64,000 bases of DNA, taken from assembly GCA_019671005.1 (NCBI GenBank), contig CM033752.1, positions 16,182,001 through 16,246,000 on the forward strand, in the 5' to 3' direction. The notes under the pieces are model-generated. The model worked only from the letters and a program-made list of their open reading frames with translations. It was not told where the DNA came from and made no database searches. Numbering within the stretch: the stretch's first letter is position 1; the number at the start of each line of letters is the position of its first letter. This DNA comes from Hibiscus mutabilis. Its lineage: Eukaryota > Streptophyta > Magnoliopsida > Malvales > Malvaceae. The position numbers and the translations under genes were made by a program. This document shows, piece by piece, positions 1-12,551 of this stretch.

Positions 1-1889
1 ATGTTATCGGATATAGTTGACTGGCCATAGGATTGATAGTGCACTACAAAAGTCGTTTGGATGTTTAGGGGTTTATGTGTACTGAAAATTCCATCCAAGT
101 ACCCTAACGGTTGAGGGGTTATATGGTACCGAAGATTCCCGTTAGTGGATTATACATTTAGTAGATGAGTGGTGTTGAGGGGTTTATGTGTACCGAAACT
201 CCACCACGGGTACCATAAGGTGGAGGGGTTTATGTGTACCAAAAACTCCCATTGGTGGACCTTGGGTGATTCCAGTTGAGATTGTATGAAGTGTTGAGAG
301 GACACTTGTTGAATCCGTGGATCCGATGTTTTATTTTGTAAGGTGGAACTCGGATGATGATCACTTGTAAGCCAATATAATTGATAATGTATCATGTTGA
401 TGGATTTTGGTTATATAATGTTGGTTTAACATGTTTTACTCTTTAAGCCTTGCATTTGGTACTTATGCATGGGAAAGCTTAAATTGAGGGTAGCAAATGG
501 GACTTTGATGTTGGATCCATGGTATATGTTGCACATGGTTTAATATGCATGTCTTGGAAATGTAAGTGCATGGTTTACAAGGCATGATAATGTTGATGAC
601 GTTTTGAAAATTGGTTTTAAAGTAAATTTCAAGGTGGATTGTTAATTGGTTTTAAATACATTAATGGTGGTTTGTTTTAGAGTACTCCTCACTAAGCCTA
701 GTGTGCTTACATCTTTTTCCCATCAATGCAGAAAATTAAATGTTGGGGGTAGCAAGCAAGCGAAGGAAATTCCAAAGACTTGTGTTTACGAAAGTATGGT
801 TTCGATTTAGACTTGTAGTAATAAAGACAATGTGGTCAATTCTTGTTTGGGAGGGTTGTTTGCTAAAATCCCTGTTTGATCAAGTTTTAAATGTTGTTTT
901 GGACTTGTATGAGGCTTAAAATGCTTGTTAATGCTTGGGATTTATGTTTTGGATGTGGAGTAGGGAGCATGCTTATAGATGTTGTGGAAGTTTGTGTTAG
1001 ACTTGCTAGAATTGCTTTAAATGCTTCTATGATTGTGTCAAGCATACTTTCGGTGAGGTATGATGTTTAGGCAAGTGTTGGTTTAAATGAGCCAAAGTGT
1101 CATATGTTAGACCTAGATGCCATTATAGGCCTTCGCATACCGTTACGGGTCCCCTAGTTTCGGTACACGGGGTCTGGAAGACTCAGATCATCGAAAATTA
1201 ACAAAGGGTATCGATATGCCTAGTCATCATATCAATACGTCTAGAAAAAATTTTACACTACTGTCGGTACACGGGCTCTCGTACTGGTACACCTCATAGC
1301 TACTAGAATCTGATTTTTGAAAACAATCCTTAAGGGAACGGTACGGGGGTGAACCATATTAGTACGGGTTTGCTCGGCATACCGTATCCATATAAGGCTT
1401 GAATTATCGATACACAAAGCTGTTAAGTTAGTTGAACCGTATCGATATGGCCTATGTCCGTATCGGTACGCGGTGTATCTTTTAGGATTTAGTCTGCAGA
1501 AGTTTGAAATTATGCAGTTTAGTCCCTAAATGTTATCTATGCAATTAAATGAGATTGGATGTTTATTTTGAGATGAGATTTGTCATGCGAGCATGAAATT
1601 AGATTAATTAAGGTTTGGTAACTTGGATTTAAAATAAGTTCTTTTAATTTATAGAAATTACATCTTGGTCCCTAAAGTGCAAGTTTCAACAATTGAACTT
1701 TGTTTTGGAATCTGATCGCAATGTAACGTATCCGCTGATGTATGTTCACCTTAGGAATTAAATTGATGCATATAGATAAGATAAAAAGAAAAAATGGACT
1801 CAGTTTAGGTTAATAGTTCGGGTTTGCTTCGACAAACCTAATGTGGCCCTTTTAGCTCAGTTCTGGCTAGACCGGGTGAAGGGGTTACA
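1..1889 (+). mobile_element. Family-A LTR, 3' part, cut by window edge
   Basis: Noncoding LTR sequence that aligns along its whole length, in the same order, with 11993-13251 plus 41787-42397. Shared landmarks are the block GTTTATGTGTA near 70-85, the CCTCACTAAGCCTAG box near 687-702, the palindrome-rich block 1130-1480 and the terminal GGGGTTACA at 1881-1889. It ends in CA, as LTRs do. The 5' part lies outside the window, so whether it is a solo LTR or part of a full element cannot be said. The sequence to its right (1890 onward) is unrelated to family A, so 1889/1890 is taken as an insertion edge. Confidence 0.8.
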
Positions 1890-3007
1890 GGCTCAATCCG
1901 GGTCGGTTATTTGACCCATGCATTTCCACTTGATTATTTTTATGCCCTGGGGTCCAAGCTTTGTAATCAATTTTATTTTAGTCCATTTTCTTAATAAAAT
2001 CAAAATTAAAGTTTCAATACCTTTCAATTTAGTCCTTTACAGCTTTTAATTATTTAAATGCTTTAATTATTATTTAAATGATGCTTGATTTAAATAAGAC
2101 GTGTAGTATTAATTGTTAGATAATTAAAATACCTAGCTTAGTTTAATAGCACATTAGAGCCTTAGTCATATGTTCTTTAATTAGGCTTCAATAATTTAAA
2201 TTAAGTAGATAATTATAGAAAATTAGTGAGTATTGAATGGGAAATTTTGGAGTTTCAAATTTGAATGGTGTCCCAATGTAATGGGATATTGTTCAACATG
2301 AGCTCTTAAGTAGAATATTCAATATTTATTAAAACCCTAGAAAATTGATAAATAATTTAGATTAATTAATTAGAGCCTTAAATAAGATTAGAACTTTAAT
2401 AATTAGCCTAATTAAATAATAGCGAATATTATCTATAATTTTGGAGTTTAAATATGGATGGTGCTCGAAAGTAATTGAATGTTATCTCATGTAAACTTTG
2501 GAATTAAATAATATTCATAGATTAAATAACACATAAATTAGAGTCCTTTTAGATTAGTACTTCAAATGAACTAGACCATAATTAATCATGCATAAAAAAC
2601 CTTTTATATGGTAGATATACTTTTAGAATATGAATAGAGGTGCTCTGAACGTATATGGGTGTTTCCGATTTATATTTGACGGAAAAATATATTTCCTTAT
2701 AAAAAGAATATTTCCATTTGGAACATAACCCAATTAATAATTAATGATTAAATTAAATTTGAATTGTTATTCCAAAATGCCACACAAAATTAAAGGTGCC
2801 GATATTGGGCGTTTGTGGGATGCTAATCCTTCCCCACACGTAATCGACTTCCGAACCTCAATTTAAAAAAAAACGAATCTCTGGTCGTTTTTATAGTTTC
2901 TGGTCTACCAAAGTGACTAGTGTAACTCCAAATCTTTTCAAAATTAAAATTTAAACAAAAACCCTAATTTTAGGGCTATTTTTATCGGTTAAAAAATAGT
3001 TTCGATA
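1890..3007 (+). mobile_element. Tat/Ogre-like LTR, 3' part
   Basis: AT-rich noncoding sequence with no match to the other LTR families here. It is called an LTR end because it is followed directly by a primer-binding-site-like stretch at 3011-3028 and then by Tat-type gag remnants. The closing part has the TTTCGATA ending and short spacer typical of Tat/Ogre elements. The 5' part is missing, cut by the family-A LTR at 1889. The exact right edge is uncertain by a few bases. Confidence 0.55.
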
Positions 3008-3010
3008 GCT

Positions 3011-3028
3011 TGACGACTCCGCTAGGGA
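3011..3028 (+). other. Primer-binding site, tRNA-Arg type (Tat/Ogre)
   Basis: TGACGACTCCGCTAGGGA resembles the Tat/Ogre primer site TGGCGACTCCGCTGGGGA, complementary to the 3' end of a plant tRNA-Arg, with two differences. It lies three bases after the proposed LTR end, the normal spacing. The tRNA assignment is from memory of the family. Confidence 0.6.
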
Positions 3029-3485
3029 TCACTCCGTGAGTCAGGCATTAATTAATTTTGTGTGGCATTTTGACATTTCTATATTGGTAATTTGAATATA
3101 ATTCCGTCATTAATTATTGGATGGGTTTGTAGGAAGAATGGAAATATGCTTTTTATTTGTGTGATATAACTGTCATTCATGCACAAACCTTCTACTCGGG
3201 CTTTCTCCTTTAAGTGCGAGCTAGACATGATCCTACATGGGGTTCGCCACCTCCGTGCGGGAATTTTGTCTTTCTTCTTGTATACCAACCTTATACACCA
3301 TGGGGTGTTCCCCTCCGCTATAAGGGGTTGTATACTCCCGAATCGATGTTTTGCCATTATAGTAGATAGTAACGACAGTTCGAGTACATAGAGTATAGAA
3401 CAAACTGTATTCTGTAAATCTAAGAGCCCACCTCACTAGAGCAAGGTAGGAACCTTAGAATTACACAACGCATTATTAGAGTGCT
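3029..3485 (+). mobile_element. Tat/Ogre 5' leader
   Basis: Sequence between the primer site and the inserted D LTR. It is somewhat more GC-rich than its surroundings. Short open frames occur on both strands but overlap each other and match no domain I recognise, so I treat this as untranslated leader of the Tat/Ogre element. Confidence 0.45.
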
Positions 3486-3837
3486 TGTAACACTCTTAAC
3501 GTATACTCGTAGACAGAATATACATAAAAGATGCTACTAAGTTAATAAAAAACTTGACTTAAATTTTTTTATACCAATTTACCCTGCAATTTAACCCTTT
3601 CTCGATTTTGAATTAAAAACTGTGCCAGGCTGTTGTAGCTAGTTTTGACCCTGAATTGTTTTATAAAATTTATAAATGTGTTTTCGAAATAAAATATTAA
3701 TCAGGGTGAAAACTAGGTACCCTGCCTAGACCATTTCTTGATATTAAATTTATTACGCGATTAGAGTTAAACAATATTTAACTATGTCATAAATCATAAC
3801 CATTTGTAGCAAACCATTTTCTAAGTCCATACTTTCA

Positions 3838-3842
<5 letters not shown>

Positions 3843-3870
<28 letters not shown>
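3843..3870. repeat. (AT)n microsatellite
   Basis: An uninterrupted alternating AT run inside the minus-strand D LTR; no such run is seen at the matching place in the other D copies. Confidence 0.95.
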
Positions 3871-3875
<5 letters not shown>

Positions 3876-4224
3876 TGCTTAAGTTTACCAAAGCAGTTAT
3901 CCACTTAAAGTTACAAACCAGTTTACTCCTTTAAAATACATACTAACATATACTTTAACATTCGTACATGCCACTAGATATCAACTACTTTAAAGATGTA
4001 CATACCGTAGTTCCTATTATAACTTGATCTTCAAAAGACAGCTCCTCCTCACTAGACTATCTCAGAGAACATACATGTGAAACAACATCACACTCTAAGT
4101 ACGAACTTAGTGAGGCATATAAAAGAAATTTTAAGAAAACACGAAGTATTGAAATTCAACATATCATGTATAAAGTGCAATACATATTCCCTATATCTGG
4201 CAATCATGTCTCAATATCAACTTT

Positions 4225-4435
4225 CCATGTATCATCATGTAACATTTCTACCATGTATCATGTAACATTTCTATCATTTATCACGTAACATTTCTATCAT
4301 ATAGCAATAGCATTATTATCATGTATGTCATGTATTTCTCTGTCATGTAACATGTAACTTCTTTTCATGTATCATGAAATCATGTAACATCTTTTTCATG
4401 TATCATGTAACATTTGTATCATATAACATCTTGTT
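4225..4435. repeat. Imperfect CATGTAACATTTCTATCATGTATCA minisatellite
   Basis: About eight degenerate copies of a roughly 25-bp unit rich in CATGTAACAT and TCATGTATCA, inside the D LTR at 3486-6857. Spacing is irregular, so it is an old or still slipping array. Confidence 0.75.
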
Positions 4436-6857
4436 ATTATTAGTATCGTGTCTGGCTAGAGGCCCATGGAAACCCTGTAGCCTATCTGAACCGTAGTGCC
4501 ATGTAGAGTACGTACTCGAGAGGATGCTCTTTGCTCCTCATATAAGGAAGCTCTTTGCTCCTTATATTAAAAACACCTCGTTAGTGCCAATTGCACTATG
4601 GGCTTGGATCCCCAGGGTGTATCTTGTTTCATTTTAATCTTGTTCTTATCCATATTCCATGTATAGACATGCAATACCATTATGCATAATAAAATTCTTA
4701 CCTCGTATTCTACTGAAGCTTGCTTTTACTGAAATATGCGACAGATCAAATTTTATATAATAATGCAATATCATTTTCAATTTAGGGTCGACTTATCACA
4801 ATTCTTCCCTTTTTCATCATTATGCAAGCATATAAAATTGCACTCACCTGTTTATGCCAGACAACCTTACTAAGCTCACTCGATATTCTTTTCATTCTTT
4901 TTGTTACTCGGGTCTTCCTCAAACTCCTTTTGAACTGTAGAAGACCAATCGAACACAATTTATCACTATTCTTTATTAGACTTGAATCTAACATTCTAAC
5001 TTAATTTCAGGACATAATTATTCAAATATAAAATATTTCTGAAATTTTCCCCAAATTTTCATGTGATTGCCGAATTGGTCCCTAGGTCCTTAGTGACCAT
5101 TTTGAACATCAATCAATTGTTCAAGCTCAATTTGAACAATTTCCATTACCATTTACTTATTTTGGACTATTATTCTTTTATCCCTTAAACTTTATAAAAG
5201 TGACATTTTAGTCACTACACCATATTTGTACACTTAATTCATGTACAAATTAATTCTTTACTCATTTCCACCATTTCTAGAATTTTCCCTTAACTTTCAA
5301 CTTTGTCCAACTTAGTCCTTCAGGATTCCTTTATTTTGGAATAAGCCCTTAAATTTTTCCTTTCTTGACATTTCAATCCCTTAACTTCCATAATATGCTT
5401 GAATCTTCAATTCTATAAATTTTCCATAAATTCAAGACCAATCCTTAATTTTTCCTAAATTGCCGAATTGGTCCTTCAACTTCCAAAATTTTTCATTTTG
5501 GTCCCTAAATATCAATTAAAGCTAATTTCATCATAAATCAATAATTCCAATGCTAAAATAAAATTTTCAATAATTTCCCTTAATTCCTTTTATTCAAAAT
5601 GGTCCCTAAATTTCAACTTGGGAAATTATTTAATATAACATCAAAAATTAAGCTTCCAACATCATAATCCATTCAATATCATCCTCAATTTGATTCCCTA
5701 ACCAAAATCCCCAATTCATAGGGTTAGGGTTTATAACTTCAAATAAAGAATTAATCTAAATTCAAGCTTGATTTCATGTCTATATCATCAATTCTGCACA
5801 ATACTACTCCAATTCCATCATATTCTATCAAAATCATAATCATCCTCATCCTCATCCATGAACATGAACATGAACCACTTGAATTTTATCATGCAAAAAT
5901 ACTATCAAAATGAAGAGAATCAAGCATAGATCACTTTAACTTAATTAATTTTGCTTGAAACTTGCCTTGATTCTTCAATTTTTTGGCTTGAAAATTTGAA
6001 AATTTTCTTTCCCCTTTATTCTTTAATTTTTGAACATCCCTTGGGATGTAAAAGATTATATTTGCTCATCTTTTAATATTAATCCACATGTTTAAAATAA
6101 AATGAATTTTTACTTCATTTTACATAGTGAAATTACTATTTTACCATTTTCATCCAATGGCCAAGATTCAATCTCATAAAAAATCAACGGCCAAGATCAA
6201 ATTCATGTGTTTTTCACATTTCAAAATTTCCCTCAAAGTTTCAAAATATTTCAAAAATGCCATCCATGGCAAATGTCCAATTTACCCTCTAACTAGTCTT
6301 TATTTACAACAAGTCTTGAAAATTGCCATTCCTTTAAAATCTAACTAAATCTAGTTAGAATCCAACTAAATATAATAAAATATTCATAAAATAATATTTT
6401 ATGAATTTTCCATAATTTCTTGTAATTGTCTTTAAAATTTCAGTTCGTTTTGATATACCGATAATTAACGGGAAATTTTATCAGATGCATTTCCTCTTAG
6501 AAATCTTATCTCCACAATCCATATTGAATGTTATTGACTTAAAATGAATCCTTTTATCAGTCAAAATATTGAATATGAGACCTTCCCATTAGGTCACCCA
6601 TCCCTGAACTGCTCTGGTTTGAGCACACTTAACAATTTCATTCGATCCAAAAATTGTAATAATATAACCCTCGTATGAAAAAATCGGGTAACACAAAAAT
6701 GCCACTCTCGGGGGTGAACTATTCATTTATAGGGTTAGCTTACACAACTTTTAGAAATTATGCTTCGGTCCCTGAACTTTTCCAAAGTTTACACTTTAAC
6801 CCCTAAACTTTCAAAAATTACATTTTGGTCACTAGTCCAAAAATTTGGGATAATACA

Positions 6858-7062
6858 GTGCTGATTTTTTAAATATGTTTCTCAGGTTATTTCATTGCTT
6901 GATATGAATTGTTTTAATTTCAAGCAATTTAATTTCTGTTTATATAATGATTCCACCGTATTGACTCATTTATTTTGTTTTTGTTTTTTGTTTTGCATTG
7001 CATCTTCATTGCATAAATGTATTGATTCAAAAGTGGTTATCAAATTATAAGGCGATCATAAT
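6858..7062 (+). mobile_element. Tat/Ogre leader, right of the D insertion
   Basis: The leader resumes after the second GTGCT copy. It is T-rich with no open frame and runs into the gag remnant at 7063. Confidence 0.45.
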
Positions 7063-8085
7063 GGATAAGGGGACTCGTAATGTGATAGAAGAAAGTGCAA
7101 ATACGGGGCAATGTCTGGGACAAACAAAAGAAAGAGTAAAGGGCAGTTCATCCAAGAGCCACACATAAGATTTTATTAGTGTTGATACTAATAAGAATGA
7201 GATGCAATAAACTGAAAAGGCAAATGGATGAGATAATGACTATGATGATGGCTATGGCAAAAAAAGGGCATACTGAACTGAAAGAAGAACTGAACAAAAA
7301 TCAGTATATGAAAAAATAGCTAGGTTCATGCACTGTTATAATTCGCATTAATAAACCAACTGATGATGTAAATGTTCAAACTCTAAGAAAGTGATGACAT
7401 GCCAAGACGAAATTCAAGAAGGAAATAATGGGGGAAGACCTTTTAATTCTATTTTGATGACATATGCAAAGTTACTTCCAATACTGGTAGAGAAAAAATT
7501 TCTAAACCGAGTTTAGTTTTATCCCAAACAGCCTTCTTACCCCGAAGGCTATGATATCAATGCATTATGTGATTACCATCAAGGAAGTTCAGACCATACT
7601 ACCGAGTTGCGAGGCTCTGAAGAACAAGGTTGAAATCTTATTAGGGTAGGCATGTTGAGTTTTGAAGATGGAAAGCCCAAATTTTCTAGAAACCTGACAA
7701 TTAATAGAACACCTAGAGATACAAAAGTGAAGAAAAGCTTAAGTCCATCAAAGTTAGTTAAGTGTTCAGGATAAAGTTCAAGTTATAGTAAAGTTGATTG
7801 ACAAAAGACAGGAGTTCACAAATATCATGTTGATCCAATTCCTATTTCATATAAGAACTGTATCCTCAATTGTTGAAGACTCGATTGGCGACCCTACAAT
7901 TTATTACACCTCTACAACCTCCATATCCAAAATGGTATGACACCAATACTCATTGTGAATTTCATGATGGAATTCAAGGACATTTTATTAAGCATTGCAT
8001 CACCCTTAAATGTCGAGTTCAAGTTCTTTTGGAGCATGAGAAATAGGATTTTGGAACAAAAAACTAGCCTGATTTAATGGATGAA
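7063..8085 (+). pseudogene. gag: Tat/Ogre gag remnant
   Basis: A decayed gag of a Tat-lineage gypsy element. From the ATG at 7063 the frame reads MDKGTRNVIEESANTGQ and then breaks. Two copies of the family's cysteine/histidine segment can be read: one near 7540-7640 with YPEGYDINALCDYH, followed by a GxxxH-like stretch, and one near 7918-8045 with WYDTNTHCEFH, then GHFIKHC and ALK-like residues. The first is followed by SFEDGKPKFSRN, a common Tat linker. Stops and frame changes throughout make it non-functional. It is cut by element G at 8086, so protease and pol are not seen. The lineage call rests on remembered motif patterns. Confidence 0.65.
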
Positions 8086-9325
8086 TGTAACGACATAGAT
8101 TTTGGAATCTATGTGTTGGTGTGAACTCGATTTGTGGGCTTAGAGTTTTGGGCCATGTTTAGGCCTTCAGGTGTCATAGGATTTACCTAGTGGGCTTCAT
8201 CCATGTTGAGTGGGATAGGATCTTGGGTTGAATGGAGATGAGGGAAGGGCATTTGGGTAAATGCTCCCTTTTAAATGAGATTGGCTAAGCAAAAAACTAA
8301 TCAATGGGCTGCAAAAAGAGTGTGGTGACTTCATCCTTTTCCCCTCTCTTCTCTCATCTTCCTCCTCTATTTTTAGTTGGATAATTCAAGGCAATGGTGT
8401 AATCTTTTCTATAGAGAGTGGAAATCCTGGATTAAAGCTTGATGAGGTTAAGTTTTAGTATCAAAAGGATCTATCCTTTGAGGTAAGAATGGTTAAGTTT
8501 GGTGGGGGTTGGAAAATCTTGAGTTTTGGCAGGGGCTAGAGTGGATGAACAGGGAGAGAGGATTGGATTTTATTTCTTGTTGTTAAACACTTCCTTTATC
8601 ATCCATTTTTCCTATAGAAGGGTTGTAACTCGTTTGGTAACTTTGTATTTGTAGTTAAGGAGGTTGGAGAGAACTTAAAAGCTCAAGGCAAGGGAAAAGC
8701 TTGAGGGTGGTGCAAGGAGGCCCTTTTTCAGTGCTTGGAGGTTGGTTAGTACACTTCCAACCCATTTATTTCTTTCAAATCATGTATGTATGATCTTGTA
8801 TGCTTGTTTGATGTGTAGGTGCTTGAAATGGTTGAGTGGGTGTTAATAGTAAAATCCGAAATTTGTGTTTAAATGGTGTGAAAAGAGTAGAAACTCACTT
8901 AAATTACCTTCCATAATCTGTAAGTTCATTTTGGGGTTTTTTATGATGTTTGGGGGAGTTTTAAGGTGAATCTCAAACCCCAAAATTCAAGTTCTGGGTT
9001 TGAGTATCGATACCGTATGGACGGGTATCGGTACCCTATTGTTTTCTTAGCCATTTTTGCAAGAAAGTAAGGGAGGTATCGATATGCATGGGGTCGTATC
9101 GGTACCGCCCCTCTTCCATTAAATTCCAATAGCCAAATTTGGTATTGATATGCTTAGGAGCGTATCGGTACACCTTGGGTATAGATGCACATCCCTGTGT
9201 ATCGATATGAGCCTTGAGTTAAACTCTTTTTATGGCAAGCCAGGTATCAATACTCGTAGCGTGGGTATCGATACCGCTTGGAGTATATCGATACCCTTAA
9301 GCAAGTATCGATAGTCACTAGGCAA
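8086..9325 (+). mobile_element. Element G 5' LTR, first part
   Basis: Begins TGTAACGACATAG and runs to the insertion point of element F. It continues at 52999 and ends at 53930. The left flank is Tat/Ogre gag; the second target duplication would lie beyond the window. It carries several GTATCGATAC-type palindromes at 9003-9316. There is no coding capacity; the 62-codon minus-strand frame here is a chance frame across the palindromes. Confidence 0.8.
9003..9316. repeat. Cluster of GTATCGATAC / GTATCGGTAC palindromes (G LTR)
   Basis: At least eight near copies of a 10-bp self-complementary word (GTATCGATAC, GTATCGGTAC, GTATCGATAT) at irregular spacing in the 3' half of the first G LTR piece. 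The same words cluster in LTR families A, B/C and F. Confidence 0.8.
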
Positions 9326-10378
9326 TGTAACACCCTAAAAATCGGTCTAGTCAAAATTGGGTTTTGGCGATCAGAAACCCTACACCGAAAAGGTCAGAAT
9401 ATTGTATTGACTTTGACTGTGTGATCAATTACATTGAAATTGGACTCTAATTGAGTCAATTTATCAATTAAGGACCTTATCAAATTTATTAAATGTTATT
9501 TAGTGACTAAATTATAAAACTTGAAAGTTTAGGGCCAAAAGTGTAATGTTTGAAAAAATGAGGGACTACCTTTGTAATTTTCCTATTTTGGGATGAGTCA
9601 CCTACCTTCCTGCCACCCACCCCACGTGAAGTGGTCATCTTTTGACATAAAAGATGACAACTTGATTATCGATTGCCTTAAAATTGAGAAAAGATGGAAA
9701 TTATTAAATTAAGGTTACCCTTGGAGGAGGGTAAGCTCACCGGTTCTTTTCTAGGGGAATAAAGTGTTTTAAAACACTTAACTCTTGTGTACACCGAGCC
9801 CTTCCCACAGTTCTATGTCTTCTTTGAAAATTAAGCATACACCACCATTCTTGTCATCTTCCTTGAGCTCAAGCTAGCACCTCTAGTGGGAAAGCTTTAA
9901 AAGCTTAGATTTCTTCCATCTGTTGATTCCATCTTATAGCTCTTTCTTTGGTAAGGTAAAGCCCCTAATCATTTGTTGAATTCTGTGGATGATGGGTGTT
10001 TAATTGCAAGTTGAAGCTATTGAAAATTAAGGCTAAACCCATATTCTTCAAGGCTTCAATCCATAGATATCTAATAGCTAATAGTTATTTCAAGCTTAAA
10101 TATTGGTTACGATACTGTTGTATTAATTTTAACACTTCCCCTTGTTTCTACCTAGATCAAGAGTTGGAGAAGGAAAGTGTACCATCTCCATCGAAGGATA
10201 GGAACAAAGGAGTGGTAATCCGGGAGCCATAGGAGCTAGGTGAGTGTAGTCAGAGTCTCAGGAATAGGCTAGGTGCCTTTCCTGATTTCATTGACATTGA
10301 ATATTGCATAGCTAACATTGTGTCTAAGGATATTGCATTGAATCTCTTTAGAGACAATATTGGTAAGCATTGGTAAAT
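9326..10378 (+). mobile_element. Element F 5' LTR, first part
   Basis: Begins TGTAACACCCTAAAAATC after GGCAA (9321-9325). The matching duplication AGCAA is at 52999-53003, directly after the F 3' LTR, so these are the outer borders of F with one changed base. The LTR is interrupted at 10379 by a family-A LTR and resumes at 42398. The 5' part of the F 3' LTR is deleted, so this stretch has no partner copy here to compare with. Confidence 0.75.
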
Positions 10379-12519
10379 TGTAACACCCCAATTTTGGTCC
10401 TAGGTGTTTTCAAGGTCGACTAGACTTTCTGGTGGACCAGATTAGAAAAGTCGAGTCAATTTCAGGATTATTTTGGAATAAATATTTTTGAGTGAGAAAA
10501 TATATGGAAAAATATCCTAAAATCATTATTTAATATGTATATATTTTTGGTAAATTCAATTTTGGCAAATGGAATTTCAAAATTTGACATTTTTGGCTAG
10601 TGACCAAAATGTAAAGAATGGAAAACTATTTTTAGTGACTGTTTTGTAAAAAGGGTCAAAACTTAGAATCCTTAAGGAGCTATTTGGCCAAAGTCTAATA
10701 TCAGACTTTTCTCTTTAATTGGCTATTTTAGAAAGGTTTTAAAGGGGTATAGATAGGCTTGGAGATTTAATTTTATAATTAATTTCGAAAAGCAAACTTT
10801 ACGCAACTAACTTTTCTCTAAAAGCTTTTCTCTCAAATTCTCTCTAGCCAAACACTCTTTTATTATTCAAAATCCTCAGGTAACTTCTTGATTTCTTTAA
10901 TCTTCTGATTTCAAATGAGTTTCCTATGATTTCCTATCAAAACCTTATTGTTTTAATCTTGTTTTCTCATATAAATCAATCTAATTAAGGGGAAAGTCAA
11001 CATTAGAGGTTTCTCCTCTAATGAATGGTTCTTTACTAAAATTCCCAAGTTATTGATCCTTTATAAATGTTTTCTAATGAGTTTTAATGATTTAATTATG
11101 GTAATTGGTTAAATCAAGGTCTAATTGATGGGATTGATTGATTATCATATTAGATCTATTTTGATATGTTCTTGATTAGATCAGAACATGGTTTTGATGT
11201 TTATAATGTTAATAAGTTGATTTTAACATTGGAATCCTGAAACTAGGTGAATCTATAATTTTCTAGGTTGTTAGTTATGAGTTTTGAGGTGTTGCGGTGT
11301 TTAATGAATGCTGGAGATGTAAGGATGATGTAAATGTGTTTTTGGATGTTAATTTATGATAATTGTTGGATTAAACCTTTAGGTTTTGGCTGGGTTAAGT
11401 TTGGAAGGTGTTTGATGTTGTTTTCGGTTGTAGTAGAGGGAAATTGGTTAGAATTAGTTGAGGATTTGGGTGAATTGATGTTGTTGGGATGTTGAATGCA
11501 TTTTGTGCATTGAAATTTCTGTTTTTGTGTGGTTAAAATAGGGGAGGTTGATCCTCAAGCTTGAGGTGAGGGTTTGGAAGCCTTGGATTCGCATCGGCGA
11601 TCAAAGTTCTGCGTAGTCGGTGAGTGAGAATGTGAAATTCAAATTTTAATTGGTTTAAAGGTTGTTTTGAGAGATTAAATTAAGCTTGAAACACTGGTTT
11701 AAACTAGGAAGTAAGTATAAAAGGAATTCTCTCTCATTTCCAGTTGGCGAAATTGGTTTTATGCACTTGTTTTTGAATTGCATGGTACCTACTATTTATG
11801 TATGGTTTAAAGTATGTTTTATACCGTTTTTGATCATATAATGATGATGAACGCATTTGGAAAATGGTTCATGAAGTATTGTGATATACTTGTTAATGCA
11901 TGGTTGATGCATTGTAAATGGTTTTGTTGATGCATATAAAACAGTGAGGTACATGGTTTAAATGAATTATATTGTCAAGTGATATGGTATAATATGTTAT
12001 CAAATTTAGTTGGTCGGCCATATGATTGATAGTGCACTATAAAAAGTCACCTTGGATGTTGAGGGGTTTATGTGTATCGAAAACTCAATCCAGTACCTTA
12101 ATGGTTGAGGGGTTAAATGGTACCAAAAACTCCCGTTAGTGGATTATGCATCTAACCAATGACTGGGTTGTGATTGTACCCGGTTGTGTTGTACCTTGAA
12201 TTCTGGTTGAGATTGCATGAAGTGTTGAGAGGACACTTGTTGAATCTGTGTATCTGATGTAATATTTTGTAAAGTGGAACTTGGTTGATGATCACTTGTA
12301 AGCCACTATAATTTATGATGTATCATGTGAAGAATTATGTTGTATAATGTTGGTTTATACATGTGTACTCTTTAAGCCTTGAATTTGGTAGTTATGCATG
12401 AGAAAGCTTAAATTGAGTGTAGCAAATGGGATTTTGCTATTAATCCATGATAAATGTTGCATATGGTTTAATATGCATGCTTTGGAAATGTTAAGTGCAA
12501 GGTTTTGTAAGGCATGATG

Positions 12520-12551
<32 letters not shown>

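Larger units (their letters stand above)
3486..6857 (-). mobile_element. Family-D solo LTR, minus strand, with intact target duplication
   Basis: Starts TGTAACACTC and ends GGATAATACA in plus orientation, the reverse complement of a TGTA...GTTACA-type LTR. Both flanks carry the exact 5-bp duplication GTGCT (3481-3485 and 6858-6862). It matches the plus-strand family-D LTRs at 28404-31736 and 54572-58868, including the inverted CACTAGTCC/CATTTTGGTC box near 6822-6840 and the CTAAGT...ACTTAG box near 4088-4110. No internal region, primer site or polypurine tract lies between the duplications, so it is a solo LTR left by LTR-LTR recombination. It interrupts the Tat/Ogre leader. Confidence 0.9.

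Noticed and set aside
3079..3436. Overlapping open frames of 67-92 codons on both strands
   Set aside because: They overlap one another on opposite strands in the Tat/Ogre leader, with no domain or matching context. Base composition alone explains them.
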